This document shows, piece by piece, positions 27,359-36,666 of a DNA stretch of 36,666 nucleotides. This stretch comes from Alphaproteobacteria bacterium (GTDB lineage Bacteria; Pseudomonadota; Alphaproteobacteria; JABAAW01). The notes below the pieces were generated by a model. The model saw only the letters and a list, made by a program, of their open reading frames with translations. It was not told where the DNA came from and did not search any database. Position 1 is the first letter of the stretch. Each line of letters opens with the position of its first letter. The stretch spans positions 282-36,947 of the forward strand of contig JABAAW010000011.1 of NCBI GenBank assembly GCA_014238535.1, given 5' to 3'. The position numbers were made by a program, and so were the translations under genes.

Positions 27359-28471
27359 CTACCACTGCATCGCAAAGCCTAGCAAGCCTGTGACATTCTC
27401 GGTCGTAAATTCTGTCGCCTCATAGAGCGGTGAAACGCTACCGTCGCTATTGATGAATAATACATCGCCACTCTGCAAGAATAATTTTTGCCACCTTACT
27501 GAGAGCAGTAACGCCATCTCGGTGCTCTTGATGCTACCTATCGGTAGCATAACTCTGCCATTAAGCTGGAAGCCTTCCCCCGTTCCATTCGTGATGATGT
27601 TAGGCGGCGTAGCGAGGTCATCGCGCAGGAAGTGCGAGTCCTCTTGCTTGAATAGCGCCTGGGGTATGTAGTTTGCCGCTATCTTTATGGTTATCGGACG
27701 CTTTAATAACGAAGGGGGCTGTAGCTCGCTCCAAATCTCTATGCCTACGAGGGGGTAGTGCCAGGCGACCTCGTTGCCAATCGAGGTTAAGTTAGCATAC
27801 TCGAGTATCGGCGAGCTGTTGCGTATGTTTTGCGGTAAGTAGACGCTGTATGCTAAGCCTCGAGCCTTGTCGTTTTCGCTATGGTATGCGTAGCCAAAGG
27901 TCGCTCCCATACCTAAATACCTCGCTTGGTTTTTCGGGTTAGATAAGAAAAATCCTAAAGTGCCATTCAAGACCGTGCTTATAAACCAATTTTCTGTAGG
28001 GCTATGGCTTTCGCTCCACAGGCTAGTTTGTTGCGGGCAGGTCCAACTTGCGTTCGCTAGACTCAGTTCTACTCCGTTTGCGCAGAAGTCTTGGTCGACT
28101 AACTCCCCCTTGCCAATTCCTCCCGCAAACGCTGGTGCCGTACTTATGTATATGCCCCTTCTGTCGTTCAATAGCCAGAAGCCACTCCATTCAAGGCTAA
28201 TTTCTGCCGCGCCCCTATTGCTTTCGTAAGCCAATCTCGAGGTATCGTCGGTGCGGTAGAAGGGGTTGTAAAAAGCGTATGCGTGCTTACCTAAACTATA
28301 GCCACCGCTTATAGTAAGGCGCGTATGCTGCGAGAAGGCTGACTGCGCCTTACTCGGTTGCACGCCCAGAACCGCAATCAGCGCAAAGCTCAGCAGAAGC
28401 CGCAAGGTTATAGGTAAAAAAGCGACAGCTAAGAGGGTTGAAAAAAACATGTGCCTAATCAAAATCAGCAT
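27359..28471 (-). CDS. Putative outer-membrane beta-barrel protein of unknown function
   Basis: 370-aa ORF with N-terminal signal-like hydrophobic segment, alternating aromatic/polar strands, C-terminal ...TGLLGFAMQW (terminal aromatic residue). Confidence 0.6.
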   Translation of the reverse strand: MLILIRHMFFSTLLAVAFLPITLRLLLSFALIAVLGVQPSKAQSAFSQHTRLTISGGYSLGKHAYAFYNPFYRTDDTSRLAYESNRGAAEISLEWSGFWLLNDRRGIYISTAPAFAGGIGKGELVDQDFCANGVELSLANASWTCPQQTSLWSESHSPTENWFISTVLNGTLGFFLSNPKNQARYLGMGATFGYAYHSENDKARGLAYSVYLPQNIRNSSPILEYANLTSIGNEVAWHYPLVGIEIWSELQPPSLLKRPITIKIAANYIPQALFKQEDSHFLRDDLATPPNIITNGTGEGFQLNGRVMLPIGSIKSTEMALLLSVRWQKLFLQSGDVLFINSDGSVSPLYEATEFTTENVTGLLGFAMQW

Positions 28472-28555
28472 ATGAAAGATTTGCTCACTGCTCTCTCCAC
28501 CTGCTGTCTGGTGTGAGGTTGACGCTGTTTCGAGTGGCTCCTCATCCCCCTCAGT

Positions 28556-29170
28556 TTAGCGGCTGTAATACTCGATTACTAGGTTAGGCTCCATCTTGAC
28601 GGGGTATGGCACTTCGTCCAACTTAGGTATGCGCACGAGTTGCGCGGTCATCTTCTTATGGTCTACAGTCAAGTAATCTGGTACTTCTCGCTCGGCTAGT
28701 TCGACCGCCTCCAAGACAACTGCGAGTTCGGCACTCTTTGCCTTAACCTTCACGACCTCATCGATCGATAGTACATAGGAGGAGATCGTAACACGCCTGT
28801 CGCTGACTTGGACATGCCCATGGCTTATAAACTGGCGTGCTGCGAATACCGTCGGGACGAACTTAGCCCGATAGATAACGCTGTCTAAGCGTTGTTCTAG
28901 CAATCCTATCAGATTTTCGCTAGTATCGCCGCTACGACGTGCGGCTTCGTGGTAATATCTGCGGAAACGACTCTCTGAAATGTTGCCGTAATAGAAGCGC
29001 AACCTTTGCTTCGCGTTCAGCTGCGTGCCGTAGTCGCTCACCTTGCGCCTTCTTTGTCCGTGCTGACCTGGGGCGTAGCTGCGTCTGTTTGCCGGCGACT
29101 TCGGGCGTCCCCATAGGTTAAGCCCTAGCCTTCGGTTAGATTTATACTTCGAGCGTAAACGCTTTGTCAT
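28556..29170 (-). CDS. rpsD: 30S ribosomal protein S4
   Basis: [61 protein letters not shown]4 domain [29 protein letters not shown]. Confidence 0.98.
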   Translation of the reverse strand: MTKRLRSKYKSNRRLGLNLWGRPKSPANRRSYAPGQHGQRRRKVSDYGTQLNAKQRLRFYYGNISESRFRRYYHEAARRSGDTSENLIGLLEQRLDSVIYRAKFVPTVFAARQFISHGHVQVSDRRVTISSYVLSIDEVVKVKAKSAELAVVLEAVELAEREVPDYLTVDHKKMTAQLVRIPKLDEVPYPVKMEPNLVIEYYSR

Positions 29171-29318
29171 CTCATGCTTCCTATTGTGTCTCGCGAGGCT
29201 AGACTAGCAACGCATCGCCTTTCTATACATCACAAGGATGCGACTCTAATGATTGTCGGGCAGCTTGTCAAGGCTCTGTTTAGTCTACTCATCCAAGATG
29301 CATCTCTTGAAGGATAGT

Positions 29319-29954
29319 CTAGCGGAATAAATTACTAAATCGAGGGTCTTGTTCTAGCTTCTTACTTAATGCAAGTGGAGCTCGTTCGCGCGCCTTCAAC
29401 TGCTTAGCCGGGCAGCCTCCGTAGATCGTCCAAGCTTGTAGGTTCTTGTTCGCCAAGGACAAGGCGCCCAATGCCGCTCCCTCGTGCAGGCAGCAGCCCG
29501 GTAGTACGATCGATTTCGCCCCGATGATTGCAAAACGGCATAGGCGAATCTCGCCGCAGATAGAAGCTGTATAGGGGAGGGGAACGGTAGGGTTCGTCAT
29601 AGCCTTGCCAGAGTAATCATCGGAGGCTGAAAATAAATGCACGCCAGCAGAGAGACCCGCATAGTCCTCAAAAACAACGCCGCCGCCGCCGCTAATATAG
29701 CAAAAGCAGCCAATATGCACGAAAGAGCCAAGCGTAACCCCATGTTCGGCGCTCGCCGTAATCGTCGTGCAAGAATCTATGCGTACGTTATCGCCAAGGC
29801 TTATATGCTCAATGCCGTAAAAGGCGCAGTTACGCGCAATTTGAATATTCTTTCCTAAAGCAGCAAAGCCCAAGCTTCTTATTTCGCTCGTGCTGTAGTT
29901 TGCTAAGTTTGTTGCCATACTATATTTTCGACCAACTCGTCCCTCATTCGCCAT
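29319..29954 (-). CDS. Acyltransferase with left-handed beta-helix hexapeptide repeats
   Basis: IARNCAFYGIEHISLGDNVRIDSCTTI...GSFVHIGCFCYISGGGGV...AIIGAKSIVLPGCCLHEGAALGALSLANKNL. Confidence 0.8.
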   Translation of the reverse strand: MANEGRVGRKYSMATNLANYSTSEIRSLGFAALGKNIQIARNCAFYGIEHISLGDNVRIDSCTTITASAEHGVTLGSFVHIGCFCYISGGGGVVFEDYAGLSAGVHLFSASDDYSGKAMTNPTVPLPYTASICGEIRLCRFAIIGAKSIVLPGCCLHEGAALGALSLANKNLQAWTIYGGCPAKQLKARERAPLALSKKLEQDPRFSNLFR

Positions 29955-29994
29955 GCATTCAGCAAACCTCGTAACATAAGGTATTGCGCTAATC

Positions 29995-30023
29995 CTTGAC
30001 TTTGTAAATATACTCTACAATAT
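29995..30023 (+). promoter_or_regulatory. Possible RpoH-type promoter for hslVU
   Basis: CTTGAC (29995-30000), 17-nt spacer, CAATAT (30018-30023), 23 bp before the hslV ATG. Confidence 0.35.
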
Positions 30024-30046
30024 AAACTATAGGAGTACAATTATTT

Positions 30047-30589
30047 ATGACCTCATCTACTACATTGCATGGCACAACCGTCATCTGCGCTCGCTTCGGC
30101 GGTAAGGTCGCAATTGCCGGCGACGGACAGATAACGCACGGGAACACTATCCTGAAAACCAACGCGCGGAAAATTCGCAAGATTGGCGGCGGAGTGGCAA
30201 TCGCTGGTTTTGCTGGTGCCACCGCAGATGCTCTCGCGTTGTTCGAACGCCTCGAAGGTAAACTCGAGCAATACCCAAAGCAGATAAAGCGCGCCGCGGT
30301 GGAGTTAGCAAAGGATTGGCGCACAGACCGCTACCTCAGAAAACTAGAGGCGGTGATGACCATAGCCGACAGGGAAGTAGACCTGCTGATATCAGGCAAC
30401 GGTGATGTCGTTGAAAGCGAGGATGGCTTGCTCGCTATCGGTTCTGGCGGTCCTTTCGCGCTCGCAGCAGCGCGTGCCTTCAGAGAAAACGACAAAATCG
30501 ACGCCGCGACACTCGCCCGTAAGTCGATCGCCATCGCAGCGGGAATTTGCATCTATACTAACGATCAAATTCTGATCGAAAGCATGTAG
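30047..30589 (+). CDS. hslV: ATP-dependent protease subunit HslV
   Basis: [51 protein letters not shown]; adjacent hslU. Confidence 0.97.
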   Translation: MTSSTTLHGTTVICARFGGKVAIAGDGQITHGNTILKTNARKIRKIGGGVAIAGFAGATADALALFERLEGKLEQYPKQIKRAAVELAKDWRTDRYLRKLEAVMTIADREVDLLISGNGDVVESEDGLLAIGSGGPFALAAARAFRENDKIDAATLARKSIAIAAGICIYTNDQILIESM

Positions 30590-30647
30590 CTAAAAGCCTT
30601 CACGAAAAGCAAGAAAAACCCACAAGAAAAAACAAGGCACAAAGCGC

Positions 30648-31967
30648 ATGACACAGTTCTCCCCCCGCGAAATCGTATCCGAACTCGACCGCCATATCGT
30701 CGGGCAAGACGAAGCCAAGCGTGCAGTCGCAATAGCTCTTCGCAATCGCTGGCGTCGTCAACAGATAAAAGACGAAGCCCTGCGCGAGGAGATACAACCG
30801 AAAAACATACTAATGGTAGGCCCTACGGGTTGTGGTAAAACTGAAATAGCACGCCGCCTCGCTCGCCTCTCGCACTCGCCATTCATAAAGGTCGAGGCGA
30901 CTAAGTTTACCGAAGTGGGATATGTCGGGCGCGATGTCGAGCAGATCGTGCGCGATTTGCTAGAGGCAGCGCAGCACATGACGCGCGAAGAGCATCGGCG
31001 CTCGGTCTTGGCGCAATCAGAACTATCAGCTGAAAAACGCCTAGTCGAGGCGATTCGCGCAGGCTTCGGCAAGGGAAGGTCAGAGCAGGAGGTACGCGAG
31101 AAGTTAAGGGCAGGCGATCTGCAAGATCAATTAGTCGAAATTGCACTAACCGCACCTCCGCCAAGCTTCCCCGCATTCAACTTAGGTAATGGCTCGATGC
31201 AGATGGGCGCGGTAAACATCTCTGAGATGATAGGCAAGGCGATGGGCACAAGCGCTCCGCAGCAAAAGCAGAAAATGCCCGTCAAGGAGGCTATGCCCAT
31301 ATTGGTAGCTGAGGAGAGCAATAGGATGCTCGACGACAACCGTATAACTCGCGAGGCGATCGAACGAGTAGAGCAAAACGGAATCGTATTCATCGACGAG
31401 ATGGATAAAATATGCGCGCGTAGCGAAGTGCGGGCTGGCGGAGGCGATGTTTCGCGCGAAGGCGTGCAACGTGATCTGCTACCATTGATCGAAGGTACGA
31501 CAGTTTCGACCAAGTACGGTCCCGTCAAAACAGACTACATACTATTCATCGCCTCAGGCGCATTCCACGCCGCAAAGCCATCCGACCTGCTACCAGAACT
31601 GCAGGGGCGACTGCCTATTCGAGTAGCACTCAATGCGCTCTCGCGCGACGACTTCATTCGAATACTCATCGAGCCTGAAAGTAGCCTCGTCAAGCAATAC
31701 ATAGCATTGCTTGAAACCGAAGGCGTCACGGTGAAGTTCTCTAGCAAAACCATCGGCTCCATCGCAGACCTAGCCGTGCAGATGAACGACACCGTCGAGA
31801 ATATCGGCGCGCGTAGGCTGCATACGGTCATGGAAAAACTGCTCGAAGATATCAGCTTCCGCGCAACCGACATGCGCGAGAAAAAAGTCGACATCACATC
31901 CGAGATGTTAGAAGAAAAATTACGCCCCCTGCTCGAAGACAACGACCTCTCGCGCTTTATCCTCTAG
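30648..31967 (+). CDS. hslU: ATP-dependent protease ATPase subunit HslU
   Basis: [83 protein letters not shown]. Confidence 0.98.
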   Translation: MTQFSPREIVSELDRHIVGQDEAKRAVAIALRNRWRRQQIKDEALREEIQPKNILMVGPTGCGKTEIARRLARLSHSPFIKVEATKFTEVGYVGRDVEQIVRDLLEAAQHMTREEHRRSVLAQSELSAEKRLVEAIRAGFGKGRSEQEVREKLRAGDLQDQLVEIALTAPPPSFPAFNLGNGSMQMGAVNISEMIGKAMGTSAPQQKQKMPVKEAMPILVAEESNRMLDDNRITREAIERVEQNGIVFIDEMDKICARSEVRAGGGDVSREGVQRDLLPLIEGTTVSTKYGPVKTDYILFIASGAFHAAKPSDLLPELQGRLPIRVALNALSRDDFIRILIEPESSLVKQYIALLETEGVTVKFSSKTIGSIADLAVQMNDTVENIGARRLHTVMEKLLEDISFRATDMREKKVDITSEMLEEKLRPLLEDNDLSRFIL

Positions 31968-32575
31968 AACACTGAACTAGAGATCAGCATGTAGAACGCA
32001 GTCGCAACGAGGGCTGCGGCTATCGTGATGTTGAAAATCTTCATGGCTAAAGGTCTTTCGAGAAAGCGTCGTAATGCTTGTCCGAAGCCCGCCCATACCG
32101 CTATGCATGGGATAACGACTATACCGGCCGTTATCGCAATTATCGATGCTGATAGCAGTAGTGCTCCTGTATCTTGTGGAAGAAACAGCGCGGCGACCGT
32201 CGTAACGAATACCCAAGCCTTGGGGTTGACAAACTGAAACATCACCGCTTCCAAAAAGTACAATGGGCGTCCGCTGCCTTTCCTAGCTCCTGCGACCTTT
32301 GAGCCGAGTATGCGGTACGATAGGTACATCAGGTAGAGGAAGCCTACTATCCTCAGTGTTGTTTGCGTTGCGGGGTAGCGCAGAAACACCTCGCCTAAAC
32401 TTAAGCAGGTTATCAATACCTGCAGCACATGCCCTGCAGCGATGCCAAGCATGTGCGGAATCGTCCGCGCGAAGCCGTAGTGCACGCTAGAGGCGGTTAG
32501 CATCACATTGTTCGGTCCAGGTGTACCGCCCATAAGCGCGCAGTATAGCGCGAGTGCAACGAAGTCGATCATCAT
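31964..32575 (-). CDS. LysE/RhtB family translocator
   Basis: [33 protein letters not shown]; six-TM pattern. Confidence 0.92.
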   Translation of the reverse strand: MMIDFVALALYCALMGGTPGPNNVMLTASSVHYGFARTIPHMLGIAAGHVLQVLITCLSLGEVFLRYPATQTTLRIVGFLYLMYLSYRILGSKVAGARKGSGRPLYFLEAVMFQFVNPKAWVFVTTVAALFLPQDTGALLLSASIIAITAGIVVIPCIAVWAGFGQALRRFLERPLAMKIFNITIAAALVATAFYMLISSSVF

Positions 32576-32586
32576 TCGTGTGCGCG

Positions 32587-33810
32587 CTAGCTCTTCACTA
32601 GGGTCTTGAGCCGAAACTTACTAAAGAGAGTCTCGCATCCCTGTTGAGGATTCTTCGGTATCAAAAACGATAGCAGCAGAGATATGAACGCCAGCATCGC
32701 ACCGAACATGAAAACGATGTCCGGCGAGACTAACCATACGAAACCGAGAGTAGCCGGTAGCACTATCGCAGCTATATGGTTGATCGAAAAGCCAACCGCC
32801 GCAGAGGCAGATACATCGCTAGGGCGAGCAATGCGGTGGAAGTAGCTGTTCATAGCAATCGTTAGTGAGAAAAAAATATGATCGAGCAAATACAACGCTC
32901 CAGCGACACGAGAACTTTCAACCATTACATAGCCCAAAAAGACAAAAATCAAACCTCCATACTCTAGGATGAGCGCGTTGCGCTCGCCCCAGCGTTCGAT
33001 AAGTCTGCCCGCGTAAGGTGCAAACCATATCTGCAATAGATTGTTTACTAAAAACAGCAAGGCTACATCAGGCACGCGATAGCCAAACCTCTCGACCATC
33101 AGAAAGCCCGCAAAAACAACAAAAATTTGTCTACGCGCTCCACTCATCAATGTAAGGGCATAGTATAGCCAGTAACGCTTTCGCAGAATTGGCTTCTTGT
33201 TTTGCTTGACTGTTGCATCAACTTCGGGGAAGTTGTATAGCACAAAAATAGCTATCAACAAGGTGACGCTCGCGCACATGATGTATAGATACTTGTAATC
33301 CAGGCGCAGATGCTCGCTTGCAAGCCACAGCAAACTCAGGACGCAGACTGCGCCTAGAGACTTCGCGCCGATCTGCCGACCAAGCTTGCGCGCCGATTGG
33401 CTGCCTTTAAAACTACTCCATATAGTCGCTAACTGCATGGCTTCGAAGTAGTGGAAGCCGATACTCATCAATACGGTCGTCGTATATAATCCGATTACAC
33501 TCGGGAAGAAACCAGTAACTCCAACCATCACCGCCAGCAAGATGATCGACATCACCGCTAGCCTAGATTCGCGTATAAACAATAGCAGAAAAATTGCGGT
33601 GAAAGACAAAAAGCCCGGGGCTTCTCGTAGCGTTTGCAGTATCCCTATCTCGCGTCCGCTGAAGTCGACTACTTCGATTGCAAAGTTATTCAGCAACGCC
33701 ATCCAGCCGTAAAACGAAAACGGCATCGCAAAGGCGAGCAAGCGAATGCGGTTCTCAGGCGTAAACCAATTGTTGTGTGAGGCGAGCGCAGTAGTCATGC
33801 TAACAACCAT
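32587..33810 (-). CDS. MFS-type transporter
   Basis: 407-aa polytopic protein with about 10-12 hydrophobic segments; MFS-like layout. Confidence 0.7.
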   Translation of the reverse strand: MVVSMTTALASHNNWFTPENRIRLLAFAMPFSFYGWMALLNNFAIEVVDFSGREIGILQTLREAPGFLSFTAIFLLLFIRESRLAVMSIILLAVMVGVTGFFPSVIGLYTTTVLMSIGFHYFEAMQLATIWSSFKGSQSARKLGRQIGAKSLGAVCVLSLLWLASEHLRLDYKYLYIMCASVTLLIAIFVLYNFPEVDATVKQNKKPILRKRYWLYYALTLMSGARRQIFVVFAGFLMVERFGYRVPDVALLFLVNNLLQIWFAPYAGRLIERWGERNALILEYGGLIFVFLGYVMVESSRVAGALYLLDHIFFSLTIAMNSYFHRIARPSDVSASAAVGFSINHIAAIVLPATLGFVWLVSPDIVFMFGAMLAFISLLLSFLIPKNPQQGCETLFSKFRLKTLVKS

Positions 33811-33879
33811 AGTATAGAAAAACGATTACTGCATTCATTACTTATGTTAAATTTATAAGAAGACGCTACTCCTTGCCCG

Positions 33880-36447
33880 CTACCTTCTTGCTCCTAGCGC
33901 GCGTAAGCCAAGCGAACTGGGATAGATTACAAGCGCGTGCGCATCGGCTAGCTGTTGTTCATCGTAGGAAAAGGAGCGGCAGGCGTTCATAAGCACTCGG
34001 TGTGGGTTGGGCGGCGGCGGTCGCTTGGATGGAAGCCAGTTCCAATTTTTTCTATACAAATCTTTATTATCCCTATCGCAAACGAAACTGACGCGCATGC
34101 TCTTACTAGGCTCGTGCGCTACAATTTGTAGGACGCCTTCCCTTGCAACCATACGGCAAGAATAACTGCCACGACTATTGCTATTGCAACTAACCAAGCC
34201 CTCACCGCTGTCGATAAACATCTCCTTCTCTCCTCTCGACTTCCTATAGGTTGAGATTTTCTTGGCGTTAGCAACATAGCGCGTCCACTCGTGATACTCG
34301 AATGCCCCCTGCCAGCCACCGAAACGCCAGTACTCGCCAGCATAGTCGCGTAGCCACAAGCTTTGCGACTCGCCGCCCAACAACGCCAACGGCGAGGGTT
34401 GCGTATAAGCGATAAAAAAAGCACAAGCGCATAATCCGCAGCCGAGGTATGAAAAAATTTTATGGCGCATGAAAAAAATAACGAAGAACAATCCCGAAGC
34501 AAATAGAAATAAAAACGAAGTCGGTGGCTGTTCGACCAGCAACGCCGCGTTCGGTAGAGCGGCGACCTTGTCGGCTACGATTCTTATGCCCGCAATACCC
34601 CACCCCATCGCCTTCAGAGCAAAACCCTCGAGAGATAAAGGCATCAGCAACAAACCAAGCGCACCGAGTGGTAGCACGACTAGCCCAAGCAATGGGATGA
34701 CTAGCAGGTTCGACAACAAGCCATACTGCGCAATGCGCCCGAAGTGGTATATGACGAAGGGGGCTGTCGCTAGGCTCGCGATTATCGTAGTCGCAATGAG
34801 CATGGCTATCGCGCGAACTAGAACGCGAATTGCGGTTAGGGTCATGGGGCTTGATATCGTGCTAACTAGCATGCGAAAAACGCGGGCTATAGGTGCGATT
34901 ATAGGAATGCGCATAGGCATGAATGACATAGGCTTGGAAGGCGTAAGTTTTGCTGATTCACGCGAGGAGGCAGCAGCTAAAACGACCGCCGCGGCACTGG
35001 TAGTGATACCAGCGCAGATGCGAAAAATGGTGCTAAAAATCGCTCCCAAGTTAGTTATAAAATTAACGATAAGATCAAGAGGTGCATCTAGAGTAGTGTT
35101 TTGTTTGAAGGTACGCCCTCCCATCCTGTCCCTCCTTCTTCTCGCGAATAGGTCATAGACGGCTACCAAACTCGCAGCCGCGGCGAAGGACATGTGAAAT
35201 CCAGCGTGCGTGATGCTTTCTGGTCTAATAACCAAGACTAGCAGTGCCGCGAGAGCTACTACGCGTAGCGATATAGCCGACCTATCGCATAGCACCGCGC
35301 ACAGAACTAATCCGCTCATGATGAAAGCGCGTTGCGTCGGTACGCTTGCGTTTGCGAGCAGCATGTAGCAGAAGGCAGCGATGAGGGCTATCGTCGCCGC
35401 TATCTTTTTGATAGGTAGCCTTTGGCAAGCGTGGGGAGATAATGTGCTTATGCGGCGCACTAAGGCAAATATGCCGAATGCAAAAAGCCCTAGATGCAAG
35501 CCAGAGATTGCGAGTATGTGTGCTAGCCCCGCTACACGAATCCTATCTAGCTCCGCTCGCGTGATGCCTTCGCGATCACCTATCAATAGAGCGCGAGCAA
35601 TCGCAGCTTCTGATCCCATGCTCTTATCGATGCGCTCGCCGATGTTGGCTCGTAGGCGCGTGAGAAAAAAGCCAGTTTCAAAAAATCGTGGTAGCGAACG
35701 TCCGTCTATACTTTCCTCCTTTGCATTGTCTTCCCGGTCAGGGGCATACTCGTAAGCATCTGTAGCAGAGCCGTATGCGTCTATCCCCTTGAAGCGCGCA
35801 TAACGGCGGAAGTCGAAACCAGAAGGTAGTAGCGCGCGCGACGGCGCAAGCAAACGAGCGGTTATACGAATGCGTGCATGTAGCCGCGGTGCTGCGCCAC
35901 CCCAATAGCGCAAGGAAACGCTTTGTGGAGTAACCTGCGGGGCACTATCAGAAGCTAACTCGGAGACGAACTCGACCTTATCGAGAAGAACGCGCACTCC
36001 GCGCTTGCCGCCAGACGCAGCGCCTGAAACTTGGCGCACGCGCCCCTCTAGCACGACTTCTTCAATATTCTCAAGCAGCATGCTCGCGCCGAAGTTCTGC
36101 GCACGCATCTCCATGCGGGCAAAGCCTAGTAGCAAGCATAGGCAGCAAAGATAGACTGCTGGCGAGACTCTCAGTGATTTTCGAGCGAGCAAAAGCATCA
36201 GAGAAACAGCTAGCAACGACGCTAAGACCATCAAACCTAGCAACGGATTCGCAAATGGACTGCTCGCTTTCGTGTAGTTTACAAGCCAGCCTGTAAGCAA
36301 GACGAGTTTATCGCCGCACGCTAGCTGTAGTAGAATCCCGCAAGCAAAAGCGCAAACGAGCCATGCTAGAATATTTGCCTCTGCTCGCTCGTTTGGCTTG
36401 GATTTAACCTTGGTTTTATCTCTGGCGTCTTTTCTTCGTTTTGGCAT
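33880..36447 (-). CDS. comEC: ComEC/Rec2-family competence protein
   Basis: AIARALLIGDREGITRAELDRIRVAGLAHILAISGLHLGLFAFGIFALVRR and SVPTQRAFIMSGLVLCAVLCDRSAISLRVVALAALLVLVIRPESITHAGFHMSFAAAASLVAVYD. Confidence 0.92.
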   Translation of the reverse strand: MPKRRKDARDKTKVKSKPNERAEANILAWLVCAFACGILLQLACGDKLVLLTGWLVNYTKASSPFANPLLGLMVLASLLAVSLMLLLARKSLRVSPAVYLCCLCLLLGFARMEMRAQNFGASMLLENIEEVVLEGRVRQVSGAASGGKRGVRVLLDKVEFVSELASDSAPQVTPQSVSLRYWGGAAPRLHARIRITARLLAPSRALLPSGFDFRRYARFKGIDAYGSATDAYEYAPDREDNAKEESIDGRSLPRFFETGFFLTRLRANIGERIDKSMGSEAAIARALLIGDREGITRAELDRIRVAGLAHILAISGLHLGLFAFGIFALVRRISTLSPHACQRLPIKKIAATIALIAAFCYMLLANASVPTQRAFIMSGLVLCAVLCDRSAISLRVVALAALLVLVIRPESITHAGFHMSFAAAASLVAVYDLFARRRRDRMGGRTFKQNTTLDAPLDLIVNFITNLGAIFSTIFRICAGITTSAAAVVLAAASSRESAKLTPSKPMSFMPMRIPIIAPIARVFRMLVSTISSPMTLTAIRVLVRAIAMLIATTIIASLATAPFVIYHFGRIAQYGLLSNLLVIPLLGLVVLPLGALGLLLMPLSLEGFALKAMGWGIAGIRIVADKVAALPNAALLVEQPPTSFLFLFASGLFFVIFFMRHKIFSYLGCGLCACAFFIAYTQPSPLALLGGESQSLWLRDYAGEYWRFGGWQGAFEYHEWTRYVANAKKISTYRKSRGEKEMFIDSGEGLVSCNSNSRGSYSCRMVAREGVLQIVAHEPSKSMRVSFVCDRDNKDLYRKNWNWLPSKRPPPPNPHRVLMNACRSFSYDEQQLADAHALVIYPSSLGLRALGARR

Positions 36448-36525
36448 TTCAGTTCGCGATAGGTTGCACAGGGCAGGTTGTCACTTGAGTTATCCCTTAC
36501 GGATAGGGCTTCTGCGCGTAACCTC

Positions 36526-36666
36526 TTAAGATGTAGACTCTTGAGGCGCTGATTCTCGAGGCATCGACTCTTCAGGCATCGACTCTTCAGGCATCGACTC
36601 TTGGGTGATTGATTCTTCGGGCATCGACTCTTGGATTGTAGATTCTTGCGTTGTAGTTTCTCGTGC
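36526..36666 (-). CDS. C-terminal tail of a partial CDS entering from the right edge (unknown protein, Glu/Ser-rich pentapeptide repeats)
   Basis: Open frame over 46 codons ending TAA: ARETTTQESTIQESMPEESITQESMPEESMPEESMPRESAPQESTS*; missing from the ORF track because it has no start in the window. Confidence 0.65.
   Translation of the reverse strand, partial: ARETTTQESTIQESMPEESITQESMPEESMPEESMPRESAPQESTS
36531..36665. repeat. 9 units of a 15-bp minisatellite
   Basis: Units starting at 36531, 36546, 36561, 36576, 36591, 36606, 36621, 36636 and 36651; core gcatcgactcttcag perfect twice (36561, 36576), others diverged; the array reaches the window edge. Confidence 0.9.

Noticed and set aside
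34469-35158. 229-aa ORF antisense to comEC
   Set aside because: Composition reflects the antisense of a GC-biased membrane protein gene; no recognisable motif or RBS, and comEC on the other strand is well supported.
36531-36665. Regular direct repeats that could suggest a CRISPR array
   Set aside because: The 15-bp units are contiguous, with no spacers, and read as an in-frame peptide repeat.

Overview
This 36.7-kb window looks like a gene-dense bacterial chromosome segment, alphaproteobacterial by gene content and order. It carries mostly housekeeping genes: cbiD, two tRNA-Arg genes, a fused HyuA/HyuB oxoprolinase, dnaE, a B12-dependent acyl-CoA mutase, lepB-rnc-era, modABC, hisI, metC, an AlaX-type editing protein, a YmdB-like phosphoesterase, a 5-FTHF cyclo-ligase, zapA, an Ada/Ogt-like protein, rpsD, hslVU, lysE, an MFS transporter and comEC. 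No CRISPR array, transposase, prophage or recognisable defence system was seen. Two things stand out. (1) Two RTX (GGxGxD) calcium-binding protein genes form a tandem segmental duplication. The duplicated unit includes the 3' end of the upstream oxoprolinase gene plus a shared promoter and palindrome. The two genes have near-identical 5' and 3' parts and a strongly diverged centre. (2) Short tandem duplications with 12-, 14- or 15-bp periods recur across the window. Most are in frame and lie inside conserved proteins (CbiD, DnaE, Era, ModA, AlaX, Ada-like, the partial CDS at the right edge). They also occur at the 3' end of a tRNA-Arg gene and in intergenic DNA. All calls come from reading the sequence and the supplied ORF track; no database search was run.
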